A DNA stretch of 64,000 nt. It comes from Alviniconcha marisindica. Lineage: Eukaryota; Mollusca; Gastropoda; Provannidae. The stretch lies in NCBI GenBank assembly GCA_018857735.1, contig JABMCL010000796.1:47501-111500 (forward strand), given 5' to 3'. The number at the start of each line of letters is the position of its first letter. The stretch's first letter is position 1. The position numbers and the translations under genes were made by a program. Below the pieces are notes generated by a model. That model made no database searches and had not been told where the DNA came from. It worked only from the letters and a program-made list of their open reading frames with translations. Shown here piece by piece: positions 53,901-62,090 of the stretch.

Positions 53901-56442
53901 TCTCCCTGCCTCACTTTGTCTCTCACATTGTTCAGCGGTCTTTCTACATTGCCCCACAGTAATATAAGGGGTCAGCCACTCTTTCTGTACTACCCCCCCC
54001 CCTTCCCCCCACTTTCACCTGTCTCACTCCCTCTGCCCCTCTCTTTGTGTTCCATCCCTCTCTCCCTGTGCCCCCCCCCCCCCACCCCCCTACATGTCTC
54101 TCTCACATTGTGTGGCAATTCTTTTGTATCTTCATGATAACACAGTTTTACTACCTTTTTCCCTCTTCTTCCCCCCATCCTCAGCCCCCACCTCAATTAC
54201 ACTTACTACCCTCTCTCACTTGTAACTGTGCTTGGAGTTTGACTGATTCAAGAGGGATATTATTAGTTGTTTTGTTTTTCAGTTTTATTTATTGAGATCA
54301 TTTTTATTTTCCTTAGGCTGCGTTGGTGTGAATGGAGTTGCTGCGCTTATTCAAGAAGTTAATGTTGTTCTGTTGTCATCATTGTTTTGTTTGTTTTTGG
54401 GGTGGGGGTGGGACTATGATAATTAATATTAATTTAAGACAGTGAAAATCCGAGTTGCTGGGTTCTAACTCGATTGTTCTTTCTCTTTCAGGGCAGCTCT
54501 AGTTCTAGCAGTTTAGCCAATGGGCCTAGCACACCTTCCAACAGGCAGTCTGTAAGTCTCACCCACCTAGCCCACCAGGCAGTGCCTGAAGGGGTGTTGC
54601 CATTGGCTGTGTGTGTGTGTGTGCGTGCGTGTGTGCGTGTGTGTCCATGTGTGTTTGTGCCTTTATATGTGTGTGTCATGTGTGTGTGTCCGTGTGTGTG
54701 TGTGTGTCTATACGTGTGTGTGTGTGTGTGTGTGCACGCGTCCATCCATGTGTGAGCTCTTCACATGGCCGTGTGAGACGCCCTTCCACTTCAGTTTTGA
54801 TGCAGCTCTGACTGGCTCTTGCGGCAGTCAGCCTCATGCCGATAGGTCACTCTGGTTACAGACCTGTTACTGTTAGTAGCTGGATTTTAATGTCCCGTCT
54901 GCAGCATAGAGTCACCTCAGGATGATCAAACTCTTGTCATTTAATATAAGCAGTTGACTGTTTCAGGACTCCTTTCATGCTGTTTCTCAGGTCGAATCTG
55001 CAGAATCCCTCTTCAGATATAAAGCGAAACATACGTGCTTAAACATCAGACATAAATTTGCGAAGAGTTACTCCCTTGAATAAACAAGCATATGTGGCTA
55101 GGACATGCTGGTATTGTTGACCTAAATTATTGATACCAGGTTAAAGAAAAATAATAACAATGGAACGGACAAAAAACAAAAACAAAACTCTATATAAATA
55201 CATAATGGTAAAATACCAGCACCATATGGCAGCAAACTGCACATGCCACCTACCAGCTGTCATCTAGCTGCTCAACAAACCTGTCCCTTACAGAAAAATG
55301 CTGAGAAAATCTCCTGGTAAAAAAAGTCAAGAGAATGGGCCGTTAAAAAAGGCAAAAAAAAAAAAGACGGAAAGAGCAAGAGAGTAAGGCAGAACCTGTT
55401 ACAGTGTCAGCGCTAAACTTGCGAGTTCTTGTTCTGTGTAGTGCCCAACTTCACCACTCTGAAAACTCTTAACACTTCCAGTGCCGGCCAAGTTGTGGTG
55501 TTTCCATAATCCACTGAAGTCTGACATCAGCTACAGGATCTTAAATGTGCGTGTGTGATCTTTTCACATACATGTGCAAAAGGGACCTTGGTCTTATCCA
55601 AAGGGCTTTTGTGAAGTCTGCACAAAATTAAATCCGGAAAAATCTCGGGGCTGGCGCAGTGCCCAGTGCATTACGATCACCCATCCATTTGGTGACCACA
55701 CTCGCTCCTGTTCAACTTTGGCTTTCAGGAGTGAGTGCTCTTGCTCTGTGCCATCAGCTCTGCTTCACTTCAGGCTGCATCCGTGTGTGTGTGGATGTAC
55801 AGTATGCATCCCTGTGTGTGTGGATGTACAGTCTGTATCCTTGTGTGTGTGGATGTACAGTCTGTATCCCTGTGTGTGTGGATGTACAGTCTGTATCGCT
55901 GCGTGTATTGATGTACAGTCTATCAGTGTGTGTGTGGATGTACTTCCTGTATCCAAGTGTGTGGATGTACATTCTGTGGCCCTGTGTGTGTGTGTACATT
56001 CTGTGGCAATTGACAGATGTACAGGTAGAATAAAAAAGCATGTTAGGGAGATTAGTTTTTTGTTTGTTAGAAAGATTGGTTTTATGTATGTATGAAAGTT
56101 AGGAAGATTGGCTTTGTAGATGTATAGAAGTAAAATGTTGCTTGAACATAGTGAATTTTGTGCTCTGCTTTGATGAGCACAAAAAAAAGAGAATCATGCA
56201 GTTTTATGAAAGAAACTAATGCTTCTGGAACCAATTGATCTGTCATAATAGCCATTGTAATCAGTGCCCATTTCATTGTGGGTCGATGTGTGTTTTGGAG
56301 AGTGAATTGTGATGTTTTGTTTTCGCAGGTGATTGGGCGACCTCGCATCAAGCGTGTGACACACAAAGATTTACAGTTTCTCATGGAGCAGGACCACCAT
56401 TTATGCAAATCTCCGTTGTTGTACAGAACATTCCTCAAGTGA
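37268..56442 (+). CDS. TAF4: TAF4, TFIID subunit, complete
   Basis: There are twelve coding exons: 37268-38467, 40805-40975, 42023-42233, 43354-43475, 45071-45160, 45859-46032, 46966-47336, 48604-48776, 50062-50318, 51158-51328, 54492-54551 and 56329-56442. All phases match; 3114 nt give 1037 aa (human about 1085). Residues 12-34 match the human N-terminus ([20 protein letters not shown]). Residues to about 525 are Q/T/V/S-rich, typical of the coactivator region. The TAFH domain spans about 530-610 ([17 protein letters not shown] and [12 protein letters not shown]). The C-terminal region starts at about 780 ([20 protein letters not shown]), includes the histone fold that pairs with TAF12, a charged helix ([20 protein letters not shown]) and [17 protein letters not shown] residues, and ends LLYRTFLK like human. 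It acts in the nucleus in RNA polymerase II initiation. Confidence 0.97.
38468..40804 (+). other. TAF4: TAF4 intron 1
   Basis: AT-rich (38.5-39.6 kb especially), with repeat D copy 1 and a tRNA-like stretch near 39710-39780 that is too weak to call. Confidence 0.8.
40003..40300 (+). repeat. Dispersed repeat D, copy 1 (TAF4 intron 1)
   Basis: It shares CAGCCATGTAAC, AGTGGATATT, GTGAAGCACAT-like and GGGCTCATCTTGAGATGAGG blocks in the same order with 46400-46645. Its identity (SINE or LINE 3' end) is unknown. Confidence 0.6.
40805..40975 (+). CDS. TAF4: TAF4 exon 2
   Basis: It encodes [19 protein letters not shown], matching the vertebrate block around VRSENGQLLMIPQ, then a T/S-rich tail. Phase 0 at both ends. 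Confidence 0.93.
41868..41935. repeat. (CA)n-(CT)n microsatellite, TAF4 intron 2
   Basis: CA to about 41920 and then CT, about 90 bp before exon 3. Confidence 0.95.
42023..42233 (+). CDS. TAF4: TAF4 exon 3, P/Q/T-rich
   Basis: It is rich in Pro, Gln, Thr and Ala. It must end at the A|GTTAGT donor, because reading on gives TAG at once, and phase 1 joins exon 4 correctly. Confidence 0.88.
42240..42930 (+). repeat. TAF4 intron 3 minisatellite, 58-bp units
   Basis: About eleven units built on TTGGCCAGTTTGACCCCAAA, CAAAGCCACTTAACCC and TTTCTCCTTGTATCAGAAAC. Central units are nearly identical; edge units are more diverged. It starts a few bases after the exon 3 donor. Confidence 0.92.
43354..43475 (+). 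CDS. TAF4: TAF4 exon 4, TAFH/NHR1 domain part 1
   Basis: It encodes [20 protein letters not shown] and [12 protein letters not shown]. The donor ATT|GTAAGT is followed at once by a minisatellite that repeats the donor sequence. Confidence 0.96.
43476..44161 (+). repeat. TAF4 intron 4 minisatellite, about 30-bp units
   Basis: Units of the type GTGGGTGATTCAGAATCATT followed by GTAAATTGTGG or GTAAGTTGTGG repeat over about 690 bp. The array starts at the exon 4 donor and includes its sequence. Confidence 0.9.
43596..43630 (+). repeat. SINE-C fragment inside a TAF4 intron 4 minisatellite
   Basis: AGTAAGTAAGTAAGTTGGTG then TTTTACGCCAG interrupts the array. Confidence 0.6.
44162..44210. repeat. 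Perfect 19-bp inverted repeat with 11-nt loop
   Basis: The arms GTTGTTTTCATGTCCAGTG and CACTGGACATGAAAACAAC are exact. It sits right at the 3' edge of the TAF4 intron 4 minisatellite. Confidence 0.95.
45071..45160 (+). CDS. TAF4: TAF4 exon 5, TAFH domain part 2
   Basis: It encodes [20 protein letters not shown] and [10 protein letters not shown], almost the vertebrate sequence. Donor AAG|GTGAGT. Confidence 0.96.
45234..45540 (-). repeat. SINE-A copy, full length
   Basis: On the minus strand it has TGGCCTAGCGGTAAGGCG (A box), GGTTCGATACC (B box), the same body as the copy at 711, a homopolymer at the same internal position (G-run 45291-45306 on plus), and the tail ending in GTTTACTTACTT. It lies in TAF4 intron 5, 74 bp after exon 5. 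Confidence 0.88.
45859..46032 (+). CDS. TAF4: TAF4 exon 6
   Basis: It begins [10 protein letters not shown], the end of the TAFH domain, then a less conserved linker. Donor CTG|GTGGGT, phase 0. Confidence 0.92.
46400..46645 (+). repeat. Dispersed repeat D, copy 2 (TAF4 intron 6)
   Basis: It contains CACCAGCCATGTAACAACTA and GGGCTCATCTTGAGATGAGG and ends near ATAAAATAAATC. It is collinear with 40003-40300. Confidence 0.6.
46966..47336 (+). CDS. TAF4: TAF4 exon 7, linker
   Basis: It is a Q/A/S-rich linker with a basic end ([11 protein letters not shown]). It must end at AA|GTGAGT (phase 2); reading through meets TGA. Confidence 0.9.
47790..48019. mobile_element. MITE with 17-bp perfect inverted ends (piggyBac-like), TAF4 intron 7
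   Basis: It begins TTAACCCCTTCACTGCC and ends GGCAGTGAAGGGGTTAA, a perfect 17-bp inverted pair including TTAA at both outer ends, 230 bp overall with no ORF. TTAA target sites and CCC/GGG ends are typical of piggyBac. Confidence 0.75.
48604..48776 (+). CDS. TAF4: TAF4 exon 8, start of the histone-fold region
   Basis: [20 protein letters not shown] then [16 protein letters not shown] match vertebrate TAF4 closely. Confidence 0.96.
50062..50318 (+). CDS. TAF4: TAF4 exon 9, histone-fold region and charged helix
   Basis: It encodes [20 protein letters not shown] and [17 protein letters not shown], followed by [13 protein letters not shown]. Confidence 0.96.
51158..51328 (+). CDS. TAF4: TAF4 exon 10
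   Basis: It encodes [20 protein letters not shown] and [19 protein letters not shown], the latter a probable nuclear localisation signal. Confidence 0.95.
51425..53795 (+). repeat. TAF4 intron 10 compound minisatellite (about 2.4 kb)
   Basis: The first part (to about 52460) repeats CAGTCTGTCTGCCTAAGTCT then GCTTGAGAGTGAG in units of about 30-45 bp. The second part (about 52780-53795) repeats a longer unit of about 90 bp with CTGTGTGTCTGTCTCTCCCT then GTTGGTCTGCCTGAGAGTGA plus a variable C-run. It starts about 100 bp after exon 10. Confidence 0.92.
54492..54551 (+). CDS. TAF4: TAF4 exon 11, serine-rich micro-exon
   Basis: 20 codons ([20 protein letters not shown]) with a good acceptor (TTTCTCTTTCAG) and donor (TCT|GTAAGT), phase 0 on both sides, so it could be skipped without a frameshift. 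Confidence 0.85.
54609..54735. repeat. (GT)n microsatellite, TAF4 intron 11
   Basis: Imperfect GT repeat 58 bp after the micro-exon 11 donor. Confidence 0.93.
55775..56010 (+). repeat. TAF4 intron 11 minisatellite, about 30-bp units
   Basis: Roughly eight units of GTGTGTGTGGATGTACAGTC then TGTATCCCT. Confidence 0.88.
56329..56442 (+). CDS. TAF4: TAF4 exon 12, conserved C-terminus and stop
   Basis: It encodes [19 protein letters not shown] and [10 protein letters not shown] then TGA, matching human RITRVNLRDLIF and LLLYKAFLK. Confidence 0.95.
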   Translation: MIGRPRIKRVTHKDLQFLMEQDHHLCKSPLLYRTFLK

Positions 56443-57925
56443 GAACAGTTGTGCCTAGCAAACCTGACACCTGCGTGGACAGACACCCAACTTTTGTGAT
56501 CGTTACAAGAGAACCGTGGAGCTGAAGTCTGCAGTGTGATTTTGCAGTTAGATTTTTTTTAACTGCCGGAAACGCATGTTCATCTCCTCATCAGCACCCA
56601 TGTTTGTGGAGTCAAGCTCTTTGATCCACTCATAAACGCTTGAGGATTTGGAAGAGCTTACCATACACAGAAGCACTGTGGTGTGGAGTGGGAGTGTCTT
56701 CAGTGTAGCAGCATTGTTGGGAGACACTTCAGTGTTGGTTCTGAGACTGTTGGAACAGGTGACTCGGTGTACTGTTAAAGTGTGGTTGATGGATCTACGG
56801 TCTCTTCAGTCCAGTTTGCTGTTTTGAGGTGGAGTCTTGATCAGCAGCATCGTGGTTTGCTTGCAAAAAAACTAAAAAGAAGTAGAACTGTGATGTAGCT
56901 GCTTCCATCTATAACAGCACTGTTGATTGAGGGGGGTCATTGCAAAACCTGTTGATTGACGAGGACCATAGAAAACAGCCTGTTGACGAACGTTATGGAC
57001 AACAAGGAAGCTGTTTTGAATGATTTTTTTGCCGCACAAAGGCTGGCCTTCGCATTTATTACAGTATTTGTGGTGAGAGAGGCGGCGTGCATTGGCCAAA
57101 GTTCAGTGTCTGCTAAGTGAACCAGTGAAACTGTATCATGGACCTACTTGCCTTTTCTACCGATCTGTGACTTGAAATAGTACAATGCTGCGCAGCATTT
57201 CGCGAGAAAGTCTTGTGCGCAGGGGTGGCAGGGACTCCGTTGTGCATCAAAATGGAAATAGTGGCAGCACCCCAGTTCCAAAGAAGCTGACACCTTCCTG
57301 CAACAGTCTTCACCGTCTGCTAGTCTTGATGATGAATTGTAGAGAGTATTTGCTAGGCTGCTGTTGGTGTGAGTTCGTTGGCTTGATACAGCAACAACCA
57401 GAGCTAGCCCACCCACGCTGGATATGTGCCAAGCAGGCTATTCCAGCAGACTTTCCCAATGATCTTGCTTGAAATGAGACTAGTGGAGAGATCATTGATG
57501 GATCATGGGTCACTGCTGAATACTGGAAGTTGAATGTATCAAAGAGCGAGTCTTTTTGTTTTGATTTGATTCTATACACTTGTTGTCACTTATCAACCCG
57601 TTTGTGAGGCAGTGTTCAAACTCCAACATACCTCTTTCACAGAAATCTTTGTGACAGGGACTGACTCTGCAAGCTCTCAAGTCTTATTCCGAAAAAGGGC
57701 AGAAAAGATTTTTTGGGTTAACAGTTTCATTTTGTCCGTCTCCTTTAACAAACATTGTCTGAACAACTCTGCTGCAGTTTTATCGCGGAAATTAAAGAAA
57801 CTTCAACAGGTCTTTTTATGTGTTTATATGATGGATTTATAAACTTTTGTTTTCGTGGCATTTGTTTTTGTACATTATTACTGGCTTGCAGCAAAAACAA
57901 ATAAACATAAAGCTTTTTCACCGTG
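56443..57925 (+). other. TAF4: TAF4 3' UTR (inferred)
   Basis: Non-coding sequence from the stop to the first canonical AATAAA (57900-57905). ATTAAA at 57791-57796 is an alternative. Transcription could run further, because similar non-coding sequence continues to the window edge. Confidence 0.5.
57900..57905 (+). terminator. Candidate TAF4 poly(A) signal
   Basis: AATAAA in an A-rich context about 1.46 kb after the TAF4 stop. Confidence 0.45.
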
Positions 57926-58656
57926 AAGATATTGCAACGGGGAGAAATTCTGCTGTTGTGTCTAGACAGCTTACAGTAATTGTTTTTCACTGATGATTAG
58001 TGCGTAGACAAGGAATTGGTTAGAATGTATTATTGTGGGGGGGGGGGGGGGTAGACTGGTGATACAGTTGTTAAAATGATTTGTTTTAGTTTGGAAAACT
58101 ACACACACACAGACACGTGCAAAGCAGCGGTAGTGGTAGTATGTCTCACCATTTTCACTCAAACAAAGAAAAAAAACGCTCGTGCAGTACAGTCTTACCA
58201 GGAGGTTGTGGATTCAGACCCAAAAATTATAACCTAGCAGTGATTGTCTCCCCCTCCGCAAGAAATTCCGAGGATTGCCAGGATATTAGTATTAAAATGT
58301 TCATGTTATTACTAATACTAGATTCTCAACCCAACATCTTGTACAGATTTAGGTATCAACTGTCGTGCTTCAGCTCAAAGTTGAATATAGAATTGGCAGT
58401 ATATCTGGATTGTTCAACCAATGCTTTTTCACATTTTATCTGGACAGTTTAAAAATAAATGCAAAACTCAAAAACAACAAAGTATGAAGAGCAGAATATC
58501 ATGGTCATTACCAGTAATAATTTGTCTTGACTCTCTGCTATAGTTTGTTTTAGTGTATTCTTTTGTTGATTGCTGTCAGACCCAGTATATGTATGTTGTC
58601 CATTTGATGAATCTCAGAGTAAGATGTACATGTGCAATTGTAAAACAACAACAATT

Positions 58657-59507
58657 GGGCTTGGTTTCATAAAGTGGTCAGCAGTTGTCTTTTTAAAATA
58701 TTTTTTTATGTTGCAACTTTGTCAGAAAATTCGGACTTCAGAGCTGGCAAGATCTTTGTTTCGTGAAGAGGTCAGAGCCCCATCTGATGTCCTAAATCTG
58801 CACGCCCAAAAGTCATAACTTCTGCCCCCCCCCACCCCGGTTTCCTCATCAAGTCATGCAACACACCATGTTCCCCAGCATCCACTGATGCTCCTGCTTG
58901 GCAGTAAAAAATTCAATCTCTTTACCTTCTGTGGTGGCAGCTTCTTCTTCGATTGTCCGTAGGTCAAGATGCCTCACAGCAGACAATGACCAACATACTG
59001 GTCAGATCTCATAAACTGACCAGCCAATCAGTGGTCATCTACAGCCACATTGCCAAGACTTTGCATAACCTGACTTGTGGTGTAACTCTGATGAAGAAAA
59101 GCCTTGACGAAGCAAAGCCCTGGCAGCAGCTTGACAAAGCGATTGAAGCTTCACCAAACGATGTTGCGGTATATTAAGAACAGCCTTTAGGGTGTTGGGA
59201 TGTGCTCCTAAAAGAACAGCCTTTAGGGTGTTGGCCAAACAACTTGCTGTAAAATGTGCTCATCTTGACAAAGTGGTTGAAGCTTCACCAAGCGACTTTG
59301 CAGTATATTAAGAACAACCTTTAGGGTGTTGGCCAAATGGCTTACTGTAAAATGCGCTCTTGAAACGCAGTCAAAAACATGCATAACATGGCGTCTGGGT
59401 GGTCGTAGGATGAGGAATGGCTGCTTGTTATGGATGGCTTGTGAGTGTCAGAAGTTCCAGTGGCTTTGTGAAGTAAACCCCTTGGGCAGCTTTGTGAAAC
59501 CAAGCCC
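58657..59507. mobile_element. Candidate DNA transposon remnant with GGGCTTGGTTTCAYAAAG ends
   Basis: The left end is GGGCTTGGTTTCATAAAG (58657-58674); the right end, reversed, is GGGCTTGGTTTCACAAAG (59507-59490): 17 of 18 match. There is no transposase ORF. Ends like these occur in Harbinger-type elements (recalled, not checked). Target duplications are not clear. Confidence 0.5.
59110..59345 (+). repeat. Local duplications around AGAACAGCCTTTAGGGTGTT
   Basis: Three copies of AGAACARCCTTTAGGGTGTT, two of them preceded by GAAGCTTCACCAARCGA. They lie inside the 58657-59507 element. Confidence 0.8.
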
Positions 59508-59727
59508 TAGAGTTTGTTCATGCAGGTTTTGTATTCATCAATGCATTTCCTTTTAGTTCTGATCTGAGTTGCTTAAATTGTAGGCAAAACTAAGCCACGG
59601 AGGAGGAAGAAAATACATAACTGACATCCTGTATTCCTCTGTGTATCTTTTTAATTTCCTCACTTGTCATCTTTATTTTGGGCTGCTTGTGCTGCAGCAG
59701 TTCAGTTGCTTGCACTGTACACACATA

Positions 59728-59728
<1 letters not shown>

Positions 59729-59768
<40 letters not shown>
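59729..59768. repeat. (CA)n microsatellite
   Basis: Pure CA repeat; a second shorter CA/TA run is at 59845-59900. Confidence 0.95.
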
Positions 59769-59770
<2 letters not shown>

Positions 59771-60017
59771 AATCAGAATATTTATTGTCCCAGTACAAGT
59801 TTGCAAGGAAATTTGTCTTCTTGGGCATGCATGCATGCACGCATGCACACACACGCACACACACACATATATATATATATAAACAAACACACACACATTG
59901 TTTACCTGAAATTTCTAGTTTCATTCAAGAGGATATTTGCTTTGGAAAGCCTGCCCTCCACTTCATCTCGCAGGAGTTTTTCCCAGCGTCACGTTTGAAA
60001 CGGTTCCAGTGTTGTTG

Positions 60018-60189
60018 ACCAGTGGTCCTGTCTTGTCCTTTCAAAGTAGATTGTCAACTGCTGCCTGAAAAATGAATGTGTTAGGTTAATGAGTAGCTGG
60101 GGTACCGGTGGTCCTGTCTTGTCCTTTCAAGGTAGACTGTCGACTGCTGCCTGAAAAATGAATGTGTTAGGTTAATGAGTAGCTGGGGC
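60018..60189 (+). repeat. Tandem duplication, 86-bp unit, two copies
   Basis: GTGGTCCTGTCTTGTCCTTT and the following sequence occur at 60018 and again at 60104 with few differences. Confidence 0.9.
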
Positions 60190-60424
60190 ACCATTCAGCA
60201 GTGGCAAAAAACTCAAGTGTTGGTATTTTCTGCTGTGTGTACTCCAAGCAAGATTGTTCAGAGTTTGCATTCATGACTGCAAGTTTTGATGAGCTGGATC
60301 AGATCTTTGTCCTGGGGTGCCCCTTTCGCGGTCGACAGGGTGTTAAAATCCAAGAATTTGTTGCTAGGTGTATTGACTGAATGTTCCTTTCTTTTTTTGA
60401 AAGGGGGGGGGGGGGGGGGGGGTC

Positions 60425-60605
60425 ATTAACCCTTGCTGTTGAACTGAATTTTGAGTACTGTCAGCAGCCCCTTTCAGATGTGTTTTCATTCATGTAAGCT
60501 TTTTCTTCATAGACCTTTGCTGTTCCTGTTAAACTGAATCATTGAGCACGGTCAGCAGCCCCTTTCAGATGTGTTGTCATTCATGTAAGCCTTTCCTTCA
60601 CAGGC
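60425..60605 (+). repeat. Tandem duplication, about 91-bp unit, two copies
   Basis: GTCAGCAGCCCCTTTCAGAT is at 60460 and 60551, with matching flanks. Confidence 0.88.
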
Positions 60606-61566
60606 AGCTGGTTTTGTGTTGTGGGGTTGTTGTTGTTGTTGGGTGTTGTGTTTTTTTGGAGGGTGGGGGAAGGGGATGCATGAGGTGAATCCCCCTAATG
60701 CTGGTAACTACTGGTATGGTTCATGTATCCACTGTAACGACTGTTTTGTGTCGGTTGGTTTGAGTGTGTGTGTGCGTGTGACTAGCCCACTAGGAGTTGC
60801 ATTGATTTTTGTTGTTGTTGTCCAGAGCTGACCTGGGCTTAATTGAAAACGAACTTTACCCAAAGACACAGAAAAAGGGGGGGGGGGGGGATTTTTGAAC
60901 AATACAAAGTTTGAAATGTCATGATTGTTAAATTAAGTCGGTTTCATTAAGTGATGTTCGATTTTTGGTATTTATAATTGTGAACAAGTTAGTTCGTGAG
61001 ATGCAATTTTGTTTATATATAATAATAGTATTCATGAACGGGTTGTGCTCTAACATCCAGGTGCACTGCACAGCGAGTTAGTAAAAGCAGCAAATGCTGG
61101 TTCACCTCCCAGTCAGGACGTGTCAGTGCCTGTCATTCCATCTTACAGGGTTTGTTCTGTTTTTGTAAGAAGAAGAAAAGTTGTTTTTGTGTGTGTTTTT
61201 TGGACCACATATGGCCTATATATGTCAACGAGTAAAAAAAAAAAAGAAGCGTTTAAGGGTCAGTTATTTTCAGGTCCACATAAAATGCTCACAGCAGCAA
61301 TCTGACCGGCCACAAAACTCCAAGCATGCCCTCCAAATGACCATGCTACTGTCCTCTGCACACTGACACAGCCCCTCCCATCTGCATTGAGCTTCTGTTG
61401 TCAGTGGTTTTGTCCAGGTCCTTTGGTCTGACTCTAAACACCTACTGGTCTTGATTAAATCTCTGTCAGCTGAAGCCCCTTCTGCATGGCATGGAACTCG
61501 ACTTCAAGCAAATGGTAACAGCAATATTAACTTTGTTTGCTTGTATGCCTACTGCAAAGTCATACA

Positions 61567-62090
61567 TGCTGATCCTGTGCATGCGGGTGTGTCACAATCC
61601 ACTCTAGCACTGTCACAGTGTCAGTTGTCAGTGTATGCCGTAACAGCAGCGTTTTGTTTCCTGTTGTTGCCACAAGAGTAAAACACTGCAGCTTACATGC
61701 TGACCCTGAGCATGCGTGTGTGTCAGAATCCACTCTAGCACCGTTACAGTGTCAGTTGTCAGTGTATGCCGTAACAGCAGCGTTTTGTTTCCTGTTGTTG
61801 CCACAAGAGTAAAACACTGCAGCTTACATGCTGATCCTGAGCATGCGTGTGTGTCACAATCCACTCTAGCACTGTCAGTGTCAGCTGTCAGTGTATGCCG
61901 TAACAGCAGCGTTTTGTTTCCTGTTGTTGCCACAAGAGTAAAACACTGCAGCTTACATGCTGATCCTGAGCATGCGTGTGTGTCAGAATCCACTCTAGCA
62001 CCGTTACAGTGTCAGTTGTCAGTGTATGCCGTAACAGCAGCGTTGTTTCCTCTTGTTGCCACAAGAGTAAAACACTGCAGCTTACTGCTG
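61567..62090 (+). repeat. Tandem repeat, 131-bp units, four copies
   Basis: Units begin TGCTGATCCTGAGCATGCGT at 61567, 61698, 61829 and 61958. Divergence between units is only a few per cent. Open frames through it on both strands are by-products. Confidence 0.92.

Noticed and set aside
52301..53967. Long repetitive ORFs on both strands (up to 201 codons)
   Set aside because: They lie wholly in the intron 10 minisatellite, between well-supported TAF4 exons, and follow its period.
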